A DNA stretch of 64,000 nucleotides from positions 2,103,501 to 2,167,500 of the forward strand of contig NZ_CP031941.1 in NCBI RefSeq assembly GCF_003443655.1, read 5' to 3'. The stretch is from Nostoc sphaeroides. GTDB lineage: Bacteria > Cyanobacteriota > Cyanobacteriia > Cyanobacteriales > Nostocaceae. Made by a program: the position numbers and the translations under genes. How positions within the stretch are numbered: position 1 is the stretch's first letter; the number at the start of each line of letters is the position of its first letter. Below the pieces are notes generated by a model. That model did no database searches. It saw nothing but the letters and a program-made list of their open reading frames with translations, and was not told where the DNA came from. This document shows positions 1 to 8,966 of this stretch, piece after piece.

Positions 1-1592
1 GGACGGCGCGAGAAGAGAAATTGGCTAGAGCTACGAAGATGTTGCAAGAGCGTTTGCAGCAAGCTGGAATCCGCTTTCAGGATATTAGCGGTCGTCCCAA
101 GCACCTTTATAGCATTTACCAAAAAATGCACCGCCAGCAAAAAGAATTTCATGAAATTTATGATTTGGCGGCGCTGCGGATTATTGTTCAAAGCAATGAG
201 GAATGCTATCGGGCGTTGGCGGTGGTTCATGATGCTTTTCGCCCAATTCCTGGGAGATTTAAAGACTACATTGGACTGCCAAAACCTAACCGTTACCAGT
301 CGTTGCATACTGGGGTGATTGGACTAACAGGCCGTCCTTTAGAGGTGCAAATTAGGACAGTCGAAATGCATCATATCGCCGAGTACGGGATTGCTGCCCA
401 TTGGAAGTACAAAGAAACAGGAGGTTCTAGTATTAGCCATTTGACAGGGACGGATGACAAGTTTACTTGGCTGCGACAACTGCTGGAATGGCAAACCGAT
501 CTCAAGGATGCACAAGAATATCTTGATAGCATCAAAGATAATTTATTTGAAGATGATGTCTATGTCTTCACCCCTAAGGGGGATGTTGTTCCTTTAAGCC
601 CCGGTTCTACTACTGTAGATTTTGCTTATCGGATTCATACCGAAGTCGGAAACCATTGTTCAGGGGCGCGGGTGAATGGGCGAATGGTATCTCTGTCAAC
701 GCGGCTACACAATGGCGATATTGTAGAAGTTCTCACCCAAAAGAACTGCCATCCGAGTTTGGATTGGTTGAACTTTGTGAGAAGTTCGGCGGCGAAATAT
801 CGAATAAAACAATGGTACAAGCGATCGCGCCGGGAAGAAAATGTCGCCCGTGGACGGGAATTGTTAGAAAAGGAACTCGGTAAAACTGGTTTTGATAGTT
901 TGCTAAAGTCGGATGCGATGGAGACTGTCGCCCAAAAGTGTAACTACCACAGCGTAGACGATTTACTTGCCGGTTTGGGTTACGGAGAAGTAACGTTGAA
1001 CTTGGTGCTAAATCGTTGGCGAGAAGTGGCGAAGGCACAACAACCAGTTTCCACCGTCTCGCCATTTATCCCCAAAGAACCAACTACATCAAAAGCTTTG
1101 CGGGATGCACCTGCAACTATCTCCCGCGCCAGTGATTCGCCAATAATAGGGGTAGAGGGATTGGTGTATTATTTAGCTGGGTGTTGTACCCCGATTCCTG
1201 GCGAACCAATTATTGGTGTGGTGACGCGAGGTAGGGGGATTTCAATTCATCGCCAAGGCTGCAATAATCTCGAACCTGTGGAGTATGAGCGTTTAGTACC
1301 AGTTAGATGGAACCCAGCCGCCGAAAATAGTGGTCGTCCGCACACTTACCCAGTGGATGTTCAAATTGAAGCCCTTGACCGCGTAGGGGTGCTAAAGGAT
1401 ATTTTGTCACGGTTGAGTGACCAAGGGATTAATGTCCGCCATGCTCAGGTGAAAACCTCTGCTGGTCAACCTGCATTGATGGACTTAGGAATAGATATAC
1501 GCGATCGCTCGCAATTAGAGCAAGTGTTTGTCCAAATTAAGAAAATGAGCGACATTTTGAATATCCGCCGCGTTGGTCAAATCGACGAGTAG
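1..1592 (+). CDS. RelA/SpoT-family (p)ppGpp synthetase/hydrolase, 3' part (5' end outside window)
   Basis: Makes, and in full-length homologues also degrades, the alarmone (p)ppGpp in the stringent response; cytosolic. The frame is open from base 3, so the N-terminal HD hydrolase domain lies upstream of the window and the TTG at 21 is not a real start. What remains, in order: the synthetase domain (roughly the first 140 residues; YDLAALRIIV, KPNRYQSLH and EYGIAAHWKYKE are typical of the catalytic fold), a TGS domain (about residues 185-245, from DVYVFTPKGDVVPL), a linker with the CCTPIPGEPIIG segment of the conserved-Cys/zinc-finger region, and a C-terminal ACT domain (YPVDVQIEALDRVGVLKDIL). 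Ends with a TAG at 1590-1592. Whether the protein is bifunctional cannot be judged because the HD domain is not in view. Confidence 0.93.
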   Translation, partial: TAREEKLARATKMLQERLQQAGIRFQDISGRPKHLYSIYQKMHRQQKEFHEIYDLAALRIIVQSNEECYRALAVVHDAFRPIPGRFKDYIGLPKPNRYQSLHTGVIGLTGRPLEVQIRTVEMHHIAEYGIAAHWKYKETGGSSISHLTGTDDKFTWLRQLLEWQTDLKDAQEYLDSIKDNLFEDDVYVFTPKGDVVPLSPGSTTVDFAYRIHTEVGNHCSGARVNGRMVSLSTRLHNGDIVEVLTQKNCHPSLDWLNFVRSSAAKYRIKQWYKRSRREENVARGRELLEKELGKTGFDSLLKSDAMETVAQKCNYHSVDDLLAGLGYGEVTLNLVLNRWREVAKAQQPVSTVSPFIPKEPTTSKALRDAPATISRASDSPIIGVEGLVYYLAGCCTPIPGEPIIGVVTRGRGISIHRQGCNNLEPVEYERLVPVRWNPAAENSGRPHTYPVDVQIEALDRVGVLKDILSRLSDQGINVRHAQVKTSAGQPALMDLGIDIRDRSQLEQVFVQIKKMSDILNIRRVGQIDE

Positions 1593-1617
1593 ATGCGCCT
1601 GTAGGGTGCGTTAACGC

Positions 1618-1690
1618 AGCAAGAGACGCGATAAATCGCCGTCTTTACAAGAATCAGTTCTTTGTAGAGACGGCGATTTATCGCGTCTTT
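1618..1690. terminator. Long hairpin after the RelA/SpoT gene, made of a dispersed GAGACGCGATAAATCG repeat
   Basis: Two near-perfect inverted arms of about 28 bases (about 1620-1647 and 1662-1689) flank a short loop, and T-rich sequence follows. The position just after the stop codon suggests a terminator, but the same GAGACGCGATAAATCG palindrome is scattered through the window (10838-10995, 11452-11480, 26035-26060, 29530-29555, 40230-40255). It is therefore also a dispersed repeat, and termination is an inference. Confidence 0.5.
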
Positions 1691-1749
1691 ATATCTAGAT
1701 TTTTCATTAAAAAACCTTATCCGAACCGTATTCAGAGAGGAGGAAATAA

Positions 1750-2037
1750 ATGTACCGTGTTATTGCTTATGCAGCTAATGGAACTATTATTTTAGATGAT
1801 GTCACAACTTTAGAAGGTGTCCCCAAAATTGCTTGGGAATATCGCCTTGGCAACCGTTGTGCTTTAGAATGGATATTAGATCAATACAAAGAAAAAAAAC
1901 CTAAAGACCCGACAATTGCTGAAAAATTCAATACATATTGCTTTGCAGATTACAAAGAACAGGTAATAGATTTACTACAAAGAGTCTGCACCGTCAGCGT
2001 CGAAACAATGCAGATTATTCAACAGATTGAGTTGTAA
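1750..2037 (+). pseudogene. Orphan C-terminal fragment of a Type ISP-like restriction-modification/helicase protein
   Basis: 95 residues. The stretch YRLGNRCALEWILDQYKEKK followed by KDPTIAEKFNTY and ADYKEQVIDLLQRVCTVSVE matches, as I recall the family, the extreme C-terminus of very large (over 1000 aa) Type ISP/COG4889 restriction-modification-helicase proteins. No methylase or helicase motifs occur upstream; RelA/SpoT sits there instead. The piece begins with an ATG and a strong Shine-Dalgarno (AGAGGAGG, 1736-1743) 6 bases before it, so it may still be translated as a small protein. Either a remnant of a lost restriction system or a free-standing target-recognition-like module; remnant is more likely. 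Confidence 0.6.
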
Positions 2038-2144
2038 TCGATTCGTTATTTTTGGGTAACAGACTAATCACTAGTAAAATGTTATATCAATTGCCGCTTC
2101 AGTAGGACGATAGAGGTTAAAATTGCATAAATTTGAACTTGTCA

Positions 2145-2415
2145 CAATTTTAGGGAGCATCCCAAATGTGTAAGTTATAAGCTGTTCCACAAATAAACTT
2201 GCATATACTGGGCGGGCAGGATGCCCACCCCACAAGAGTTATATTTAATAAGGGTTATGCAATTTAAATGTTTTTTAGCTTATCAAACCCACATTATGAA
2301 TTGTCATTGCGATCGCAACGTAGTGGAGTGAAGCAATCCCATATCTTGCGATTGCTTCATTCGCTTTTGACTTACACCTTTGTACAAAATTGGGATGCTC
2401 CCCAATTTTATTGGT
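2145..2415. mobile_element. MITE-like element with GGGAGCATCCCAA ends
   Basis: The gap between the restriction fragment and mysD has no gene. It holds an element bounded by imperfect inverted repeats: TTTAGGGAGCATCCCAA near 2150-2167 and TTGGGATGCTCCCCAA near 2391-2406. Homology between the arms extends inward (GTGTAAGT on the left, ACTTACAC on the right). Inside is a GC-rich GGGCGGGCAGGATGCCCACC palindrome and a segment with GCGATCGCAACG. No transposase. Called from the ends alone; no clear target duplication was seen. Confidence 0.5.
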
Positions 2416-2480
2416 GATGCTGTACTACAACTTCATGAACCACTAAACTCTAGTTATAACAGTAGCTAGGAATATGAATC

Positions 2481-3527
2481 ATGCCAGTACTTAATATCCT
2501 TCATTTAGTTGGGTCTGCACACAATGATTTTTACTGTGATTTATCACGCCTTTACGCCCAAGACTGTTTGGCAGCAACAGCAGATTCATCGCTTTATAAT
2601 TTTCAAATTGCATACATCACACCCGATCGCCAGTGGCGATTTCCTGACTCCCTCAGCCGAGAAGATATTGCTCTCACCAAACCGATTCCTCTGTTTGATG
2701 CCATACAGTTTCTAACAGGGCAAAACATTGACATTATGTTACCACAAATGTTTTGTATTCCTGGAATGACTCAGTATCGCGCCCTATTCGATCTGCTCAA
2801 GATCCCTTATATAGGCAATACTCCAGATATAATGGCGATCGCGGCCCACAAAGCTAGAGCCAAAGCAATTGTCGAAGCAGCAGGGGTAAAAGTGCCTCGT
2901 GGAGAATTGCTCCACCAAGGAGATGTTCCGACAATTACACCTCCAGCAGTCATCAAACCCGTAAGTTCGGACAACTCTTTAGGGGTGACTTTAGTTAAAG
3001 ATGTTACTGAATATGACGCTGCTCTGAAGAAAGCGTTTGAATATGCTTCAGAGGTCATCGTAGAAGAATTCATCGAACTTGGTCGAGAAGTCAGATGCGG
3101 TATCATTGCCAAAGACGGAGAGCTAATCGGTTTACCCCTCGAAGAGTATCTGGTAGATCCCCACGATAAACCCATCCGCAACTATGTTGATAAACTCCAA
3201 CAAACGGAGGATGGCGACTTAAGTTTCGCCGCTAAAGATAATATCAAGTCTTGGATTGTAGACCCTAACGACCCAATTACTGAAAAGGTTCAGCAAGTAG
3301 CTAAGAAGTGCCATCAGGCTTTAGGTTGTCGCCACTACAGTTTATTTGACTTCCGCATCGACCCAAAGGGAGAACCTTGGTTCTTAGAAGCCGGGTTGTA
3401 TTGTTCTTTTGCCCCCAAAAGTGTGATTTCTTCTATGGCGAAAGCAGCCGGAATTCCTCTAAATGATTTATTAATAACCGCTATTAATGAAACGTTGGGT
3501 AGTAATAAAAAGGCGTTGCAAAATTGA
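2481..3527 (+). CDS. mysD: D-Ala-D-Ala ligase-like ATP-grasp enzyme MysD (mycosporine-glycine to shinorine-type MAA)
   Basis: 348 residues with the D-Ala-D-Ala ligase fold: N-terminal Rossmann-like part (VLNILHLVGSAHNDFYCDLS), a central ATP-grasp lid (VIKPVSSDNSLGVTLV, about residues 155-170) and a C-terminal metal-binding region (YSLFDFRIDPKGEPWFLEAG). In MAA biosynthesis this family joins an amino acid (commonly Ser or Thr) to mycosporine-glycine, giving shinorine or porphyra-334. The assignment rests on the neighbours: mysC, mysB and mysA follow on the opposite strand, the arrangement of Nostoc punctiforme NpF5597-NpR5600. It is convergent to mysC. ATG at 2481. Which amino acid it uses cannot be read from sequence. 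Confidence 0.88.
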   Translation: MPVLNILHLVGSAHNDFYCDLSRLYAQDCLAATADSSLYNFQIAYITPDRQWRFPDSLSREDIALTKPIPLFDAIQFLTGQNIDIMLPQMFCIPGMTQYRALFDLLKIPYIGNTPDIMAIAAHKARAKAIVEAAGVKVPRGELLHQGDVPTITPPAVIKPVSSDNSLGVTLVKDVTEYDAALKKAFEYASEVIVEEFIELGREVRCGIIAKDGELIGLPLEEYLVDPHDKPIRNYVDKLQQTEDGDLSFAAKDNIKSWIVDPNDPITEKVQQVAKKCHQALGCRHYSLFDFRIDPKGEPWFLEAGLYCSFAPKSVISSMAKAAGIPLNDLLITAINETLGSNKKALQN

Positions 3528-3573
3528 TAGTGAATTTGTTGAAAAAATAAATAGACTCAATAGAAGCAGGACT

Positions 3574-3712
3574 CAATACTGCGTAGGTTTTGAATATTTG
3601 TAGGTTGGGTTGAGCCTAAGCGAAACCCAACAAACCCCGTAAAATGTTGGGTTTCGTTCCTCAACCCAACCTACATTGGAGTTATTTTTTAGGCTTAACC
3701 GAACAGTATTGA
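3574..3712. mobile_element. MITE, family A (CAATAC ends), core type 'GTAGGTTGGGTT'; copy 1
   Basis: 139-bp element starting CAATACTGCGTAGG and ending CTTAACCGAACAGTATTGA. It is flanked by a perfect 9-bp direct repeat AGCAGGACT (3565-3573 and 3713-3721). The core is a palindrome of TAGGTTGGGTTGAG / CTCAACCCAACCTA type with AAACCCAACA. It lies in the convergent gap between mysD and mysC. Confidence 0.8.
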
Positions 3713-3764
3713 AGCAGGACTTATATCATGTCCCCTTGATTACTTACTATGTAATAATCTCGCA

Positions 3765-3935
3765 CTGCGTTTCTATTCCGCCTCGGAATGAATTCCGAGT
3801 CTCATAGCTGAAGTCCACTCAAGTGGACTAAATGATCGATTCAGTCCACTTGAGTGGACTTCAGCTATCAGCCCTGAACTTCAGTTCTGGGCGGGATATC
3901 GGTCAGCGTGACAGTTTCACTTTGACAAAAATGTG
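3765..3935. repeat. Dispersed palindromic repeat (AGTCCACTTGAGTGGACT module)
   Basis: Contains two AGTCCACT(C/T)(A/G)AGTGGACT palindromes (about 3812-3829 and 3843-3860), then CTTCAGTTCTGGGCGGG and CACTTTGACAAAAATGTGGG. The same modules build the 247-bp tandem array at 33901-34883 and relate to the elements at 5491-5857 and 43448-43673. No protein is encoded. The remaining gap to 4068 holds nothing else I recognise. Confidence 0.65.
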
Positions 3936-4068
3936 GGTAGAGGACGGCTTGTGTATACCACGGTAGCCTTATAAAGAGGAGGGTTAGGGTGGGGTAAAAC
4001 CTTGGGTTTTTCAGCTATTTCAGACTTGTGGGTACACCGTAGCCGATATATTGGGGAGGGAACTAGAT

Positions 4069-5457
4069 TTAATCCCCGCCTAATTCCACGAGTTTACCGA
4101 TATTGAAGTCAATTTTTACCCAGCCTTTGAGTTGTTGCAGATTTTGTAGCAAAAGTAAAGCAATCTGCCAATGATGCAAAGTTAAAAATGGTAGAGGATC
4201 ATCTATTTTATAAATAGCATCTGTACCTCGTACTAACCTCGCAAACCAAGTTTGTAATTGTTTCCCAGAGCGAATCCCAGTCAGTCGCCAAATTTCATGA
4301 TATACCCAGTAAGTGGGCTTGCTATCTGCAAGAGGTTCCAGAGGTGCAGCTAGGGGAGTTTTCCCAAAATAGGCTTCTGCAACACCTGGGTGATTGTAAA
4401 ACATTGTAATTGCCGAATGGGTGCGGGGATTACATTCAATGGCGTAGGCTGTCCCATCTTCAGCTTGGATAAAGTCAAGAGATATTTGTCCAGTCAGCCT
4501 CAAACTTTTGACGAAATGTTGCACCCATTCCCGAATTTGAGGATTTTCCACATTTTCATAGTTAATCTGAAACGCAGAAGAATCTGAGCAGCAATGCAAT
4601 CTTAATTCACCATCCCGAACTGTGCTATGAGTGCATAATTCTTTCCCAGGAATAAATTCTTGCATAATCCAAGGCTTTTCTGGGCTAATGGGTAAACTAT
4701 TGACAAACGCTGCTGTTTCTTCTGGGGTATCACAAGGAAGTTTGGTTAAATTTAAGCGGCGAACGGAGTCATAAGAAATACTCTTAAGTATATATTTGCG
4801 CGTTTCTTTACTAAAATCGAAATTGATAACTTGTTCAGGATCGGTGATTTTAAAAGATTTGGGAACTGATAAACCAAGCGATCGCGCCTGATCGGTAAAG
4901 GCAAATTTATCATCCAGCATCTTGGTTATATCAGCATCAAAGTGAAAAACCTCACAGTATTCTGATAATGCAGGCTTTGCCAAAGAGTCGTAATAACTAG
5001 CTACAGGACTGCATACAGGTACATAAATGTCAATCTTTTCTTGTTTGACGATTTCCAATAGCGCCTGGGTGTAGCCTTCTGGATCATCTTGTGGTGCTGG
5101 AACTGTATAAAAACGACTTACAGCATTTGAGAATCTATGCCCAGATAACCAGTATTTATGACCTTCAATCAGAATAACTCTATGTCCGGCGGCATGGAAG
5201 GAGCGAGCAAGTTGCAACGCTTTGGTCATTTTGCCGCCACTGACTAAGATATTCTGAGGATGGGCGGCTACGGCAGGTTTTTTTGTAAACAGAATGCCCC
5301 ACAGCAGGGATAGTAATACTATAAAAGCGTTAATAGGTAAGGCTATCAGCAGTAGTGTTAGAGTACCGAGAGTTTTGAATAGGGCTACTATTTTTATCCT
5401 TACACCCGTTGAGGGAGTTGTGGATTTAGGAACAGATAAAGAGATTGATTGAGCCAT
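4069..5457 (-). CDS. mysC: ATP-grasp ligase MysC (4-deoxygadusol + glycine to mycosporine-glycine)
   Basis: 462 residues from the ATG at 5457. An in-frame start at 5502 exists but lies in the end of a MITE (5491-5857), and the N-terminus MAQSISLSVPKSTTPS fits the family. A hydrophobic segment (LGTLTLLLIALPINAFIVLL, about residues 28-50) suggests membrane association. ATP-grasp features: GKMTKALQLARSFHAAGH, KYILKSISYDSVRR, WIMQEFIPGKELCTHS and SLDFIQAEDGTAYAIECNPR with its ExNPR metal/ATP site. The enzyme activates 4-deoxygadusol and adds glycine. Last gene of the mysABC group on this strand, separated from mysB by 470 bp of nested repeats, unusual for a cluster that is normally compact. Confidence 0.93.
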   Translation of the reverse strand: MAQSISLSVPKSTTPSTGVRIKIVALFKTLGTLTLLLIALPINAFIVLLSLLWGILFTKKPAVAAHPQNILVSGGKMTKALQLARSFHAAGHRVILIEGHKYWLSGHRFSNAVSRFYTVPAPQDDPEGYTQALLEIVKQEKIDIYVPVCSPVASYYDSLAKPALSEYCEVFHFDADITKMLDDKFAFTDQARSLGLSVPKSFKITDPEQVINFDFSKETRKYILKSISYDSVRRLNLTKLPCDTPEETAAFVNSLPISPEKPWIMQEFIPGKELCTHSTVRDGELRLHCCSDSSAFQINYENVENPQIREWVQHFVKSLRLTGQISLDFIQAEDGTAYAIECNPRTHSAITMFYNHPGVAEAYFGKTPLAAPLEPLADSKPTYWVYHEIWRLTGIRSGKQLQTWFARLVRGTDAIYKIDDPLPFLTLHHWQIALLLLQNLQQLKGWVKIDFNIGKLVELGGD

Positions 5458-5490
5458 AAGTTTTTGTTTCGCGTGGAATGCGGTTTTTTT

Positions 5491-5857
5491 GTAGGGGCGC
5501 ACAGATGTGCATTGGTGTCAACTTCAGCTAAAAATAGCTTAACCGTTAGCTGACTCACCCGCCTGGAACTAAAGTTCTTTGGCTTTTAGCTAAAGTCTAC
5601 TTAAGTAGACTAAAGATTTTTGGATATATATAGGACTTACGCATGAGTTACGGAATAACGAACCTTATTAGGCACAGTATTTCGACTTCCCTCAATAACC
5701 GGGCACGGAGAAATCAGAGTTTGAGAGATATTTTGCGTAAGTCCTAATATATTTAGTCATCTGAAGATGACTTTCGCTATTATTCTTGGAACTTCAGTTC
5801 CTTGCGGGACATAGCTTTCACGTTAAGTTGACACCAATGATATCTGTACGCCCCTAC
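5491..5857. mobile_element. MITE, family C (GTAGGGGCGCACAGATGTG...CATTGGTGTCAACTT ends), interrupted by a family B MITE
   Basis: Long inverted ends: 5491-5524 and 5825-5857 pair over about 33 bases with few mismatches, both running from GTAGGGGCG to CATTGGTGTCAACTT. Inside are mirrored modules (TAGCTAAAGTCTACTT, GGAACTTCAGTTCC). A second element (5631-5746) has inserted in the middle. A related copy without the insertion is at 43448-43673. The element lies exactly between mysB and mysC. Confidence 0.72.
5631..5746. mobile_element. MITE, family B (TAGGACTTACGCA ends), nested in the family C MITE
   Basis: 116-bp element with 13-base inverted ends TAGGACTTACGCA (5631-5643) and TGCGTAAGTCCTA (5734-5746), flanked by the 5-bp direct repeat ATATA (5626-5630 and 5747-5751). 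The same ends and 5-bp duplication are seen in the copy at 45503-45595. The core has no coding capacity. Confidence 0.78.
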
Positions 5858-5927
5858 GGGTATTGCATCCAAATGAGAACCGCTATCAAATCGCCTTTTT
5901 GTGATGACTTGAATTGAGAAGCGCCTG

Positions 5928-6761
5928 TTACACCAAGCGTCTAATCAGGGTTATACCATCTCGGATTGGTAAGAGAACTTGCTCTACACGAGGATCTGCG
6001 GCGACAATGCGGTTGAATTGAGCGATCGCTTCACCGTTGGCAGTACGCTGTTCTGATGGTAAGTAAACTTGTCCCTGCAACAACGTATTATCTACGCAGA
6101 TTAATCCGTTGGGAGCTAGCAAATCGCTATCCAAGATAATTTGGAAGTATTCTACATACTCCTTTTTATCGGCATCAATGAAGATCAGATCAAATGATTC
6201 TTGTGCCGCCGCCAGCTTGTGCAGTGTCTCTAGTGCGGGTGCTACTTCTACAACAATCTTGTCGCCGTGGGGAGATTCCTGAAAACAAGTTTGAGCAAAT
6301 TCGGCCACGTATGAGTCTACCTCACAAGCAATCAGTCGTCCATCGGCTGGTAACGCCTCCGCCATCGCCAAAGCTGAATATCCTGTGAACATTCCCACTT
6401 CTAGGATGCGCTTGGACTTGGTTAGATGCACAAACATCTTTAATGTCTGTCCTTCAAGATGTCCTGAGAGCATTTCCTGCTCTAGTTGACGCACCGTTTC
6501 ACCATCACTGAAGCGTTTACTCCAGTCTTCAATGCTTGTCTTCTGCGCTAGTGCTGTTAATGCTGTCGATTCGGGGGTAGTGCAATCATCCAGATAGGGA
6601 TCTAAACCTGCGGCTAATTGCAACCCTTGACGCAGAGATGTCAATATCTCTAAAGATATATTACTTTCCTCTGCCATTCGGAGGGTTTTTTGTAACTGCG
6701 CTACCAAAATGCTGTGTGGGGTTATCGGTCTTGCGGTATCTCGTCCTAAAATACTGGTCAT
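5928..6761 (-). CDS. mysB: O-methyltransferase MysB (demethyl-4-deoxygadusol to 4-deoxygadusol)
   Basis: 277 residues, class I SAM-dependent methyltransferase of the caffeoyl-CoA OMT type. The SAM-binding loop is ILEVGMFTGYSALAMAEAL (about residues 118-136), followed by the acidic LIACEVD strand end, LIFIDADKKEYVEYF (metal/substrate region) and GLICVDNTL. It methylates the cyclitol made by MysA. Its ATG lies 4 bp after the mysA stop codon, so the two are certainly co-transcribed. Full length for the family and all core motifs are present. Confidence 0.93.
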   Translation of the reverse strand: MTSILGRDTARPITPHSILVAQLQKTLRMAEESNISLEILTSLRQGLQLAAGLDPYLDDCTTPESTALTALAQKTSIEDWSKRFSDGETVRQLEQEMLSGHLEGQTLKMFVHLTKSKRILEVGMFTGYSALAMAEALPADGRLIACEVDSYVAEFAQTCFQESPHGDKIVVEVAPALETLHKLAAAQESFDLIFIDADKKEYVEYFQIILDSDLLAPNGLICVDNTLLQGQVYLPSEQRTANGEAIAQFNRIVAADPRVEQVLLPIRDGITLIRRLV

Positions 6762-6765
6762 GTTT

Positions 6766-7998
6766 TCACACTCCCAATAGTTTGGATTCTTCTTGAGTTT
6801 CTATGTAAGCGTCAATCCCATCTCCGCCACGAGGATATGTAGCACACAGACGTTTGTGTTCAGCTAAAGCTGCATCTAATTCTTCACGAGTGAAATCGTT
6901 GACAAAGAAGCACTCACCAATGGGTTTTGGCATAGCTGCGCGTTGTTTGCCGTCTCGCGTTAAACTGATAGATTGGGTAGCATACCAGAGCAAATCGCTA
7001 TCTAGTAAAGGATGATCGATTGATAAACCTACACGACTCATCAAGCCTAAAATGCGATCGCGTTCTCCTGATGTAATGTAGCCACGTCTTGCAGCAATGG
7101 TTGCAGACAAAGCCATATCTATATTGACGGCATGACCGTGAAACAACGGTACAATGGGAGCTAACTCTAAGGTAGGACTCCAAGTGTGACCGTAGGCAAT
7201 GACGCGATCGAGGTCTAACTCATGCAAATTAGGAGTTTCTAACTCCAGCATAGTTTTAATTGCCTCGTAATTGAGTTTGTGAGCGATCGCTTTCAGTTCA
7301 CTTGTGCCATTCACATGTCCAAAGTGAGTATGCAGCAGTTCTTCGCCATACTCATCCAGCATTTCAAAAACTTCAGAGTTCGCAACAACAGCAATTTTGA
7401 TTAATTCTGCCATGCCATTACGAACTTGAGCCGTTGGTAATGTTTGCAAAAAGGAGAAATCGAGGATAACTTTCAATGGAGCATGATACGCTCCCAAGCG
7501 ATTTTTTAACTTGTGATGGTTGACTGCAACTTTAATCGCCACACCTGCATCAATTAAACCAATTAGTGTTGTCGGAACGCGAATGTAGTTGCTCTTGCGA
7601 CGGTAAGAAGCACACGCAAACCCAGCTACATCAGTGATTAAACCACCACCCACTACTAACACTGGTTCTTTGCGGATTAAGCCAAAATCAGAAAAAGCAT
7701 CAACAATTTTTTCAAAAGTTGCAAGGGTTTTAGTCGGCTCGGTAATGACAATGGGAACTACAGTCAAATCAATATCATAGTGTCTAAAATATGACTTTAT
7801 TTGCTTACCGTATAGCCTATTGACATTGGCATCAATCACAGTCAGACATCGGCCAAACTTCTCATAGCTGTCTGCAATTTCTCTGTTATTGATATCAAAT
7901 GCGCCGTTTACATATACAAGACTAAACTCAATTTTTTCGTAACCTTCCACGCGAAATTCAGCTTCTGTTGCTTCAAACGATGCTTGAACATGACTCAT
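6766..7998 (-). CDS. mysA: Demethyl-4-deoxygadusol synthase MysA (sugar-phosphate cyclase, DHQ synthase superfamily)
   Basis: 410 residues, a sugar-phosphate cyclase of the 2-epi-5-epi-valiolone synthase/DDG synthase group. It converts sedoheptulose 7-phosphate to demethyl-4-deoxygadusol, the first MAA step. Visible: NAD-binding [19 protein letters not shown] (about residues 118-136), [21 protein letters not shown] with the NHHKLKN segment and GAYHAP, and the metal-binding GMAELIK and [11 protein letters not shown] histidine/glutamate motifs. First gene of mysA-mysB-mysC, transcribed leftwards. About 970 bp of AT-rich DNA separates it from the next, divergent, gene and should contain its promoter. 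Confidence 0.93.
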   Translation of the reverse strand: MSHVQASFEATEAEFRVEGYEKIEFSLVYVNGAFDINNREIADSYEKFGRCLTVIDANVNRLYGKQIKSYFRHYDIDLTVVPIVITEPTKTLATFEKIVDAFSDFGLIRKEPVLVVGGGLITDVAGFACASYRRKSNYIRVPTTLIGLIDAGVAIKVAVNHHKLKNRLGAYHAPLKVILDFSFLQTLPTAQVRNGMAELIKIAVVANSEVFEMLDEYGEELLHTHFGHVNGTSELKAIAHKLNYEAIKTMLELETPNLHELDLDRVIAYGHTWSPTLELAPIVPLFHGHAVNIDMALSATIAARRGYITSGERDRILGLMSRVGLSIDHPLLDSDLLWYATQSISLTRDGKQRAAMPKPIGECFFVNDFTREELDAALAEHKRLCATYPRGGDGIDAYIETQEESKLLGV

Positions 7999-8966
7999 TA
8001 TTGTTGACCTTGATAGAACTAAAAAATTTGTGACAATTCAGGCAATATTTTCGATTTACCCTAGTGCATGGCAATAAAAAATGATGCTCTTAGTCGCCGT
8101 AGATTAAAGCGACTCTAAAGCAAGCTTTCACTATAAAAGCTCATTTATATTGATGGCTTGCGATGTAACTCAACAAGTCCATGTACTTAGATAAATTCTG
8201 TTTTAGGCTAACTTCTAATTTTAGATAGCCTCAAGACTAATCAACTAGTTTCATTAAAAATCTATCGTCATAATGCTTGCGTTCTTTTGGGATTGTTTAC
8301 CTGAATTCAGCAAGTTAACCTTAATTTAGATTAACTCCAGTATAGACTTGTCGGAAATTAATCTAAATGCAGATTAACTTAACGATGAACCTGCTATATC
8401 TATAACTACGGATATAGATTTACAACTGTTTGAATTCGCAAAATTTCTAACAGAGAAAATTGGATAAATAGTTTATCTCCGGGCTTCCATTTAAGATTAC
8501 AGCCCTGATTAACCTTCAGTTCGCTGTTTTTTAGCATTAGTCTCGAACCTTTTATCGCTAAACTTGCTACACTCTGTTTTACTCAGAATGCCAGTGGACT
8601 TCTAGTTTGTTTTAGTTAACTTTCTGTTCAGTATTTAATATACCAACGTCAGTAACTTTTGAAAACCCAAAATTTTAATTTATTAGAGTTACTAATTACA
8701 CATATCAGTTTAACTCAACACATGAGCAATTTTCTGTTTACAAATCTTAAAAAAGAGTTAAGTTGGCTTTTTTGCTTAAACTCATGGGATTTCAGCCTAA
8801 ATAGATAATTAGTTAGCTAATAACATAAAATGTGATATATGTATTCTGCCAAAAGTATATTAAGTGAATATTTTTTAATCCTAAAATTTGTTTTTATCGA
8901 TGTAGCCTGTACCTCAGTAGTGATGGATGATTAATATTGATTAGTAGTCTATTTGTTCCAATCACC
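7999..8966. promoter_or_regulatory. Long AT-rich divergent intergenic region upstream of mysA
   Basis: 968 bp without a convincing ORF between mysA (-) and a methyltransferase (+). It is unusually free of the palindromic repeats that fill most other gaps. Several TTAACTT/AAGTTAA-like short inverted words occur (for example TTAACCTTAATTTAGATTAACTCC near 8317-8340), but I cannot name a regulator. MAA genes are commonly induced by UV-B or salt; nothing here proves that. Confidence 0.4.
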
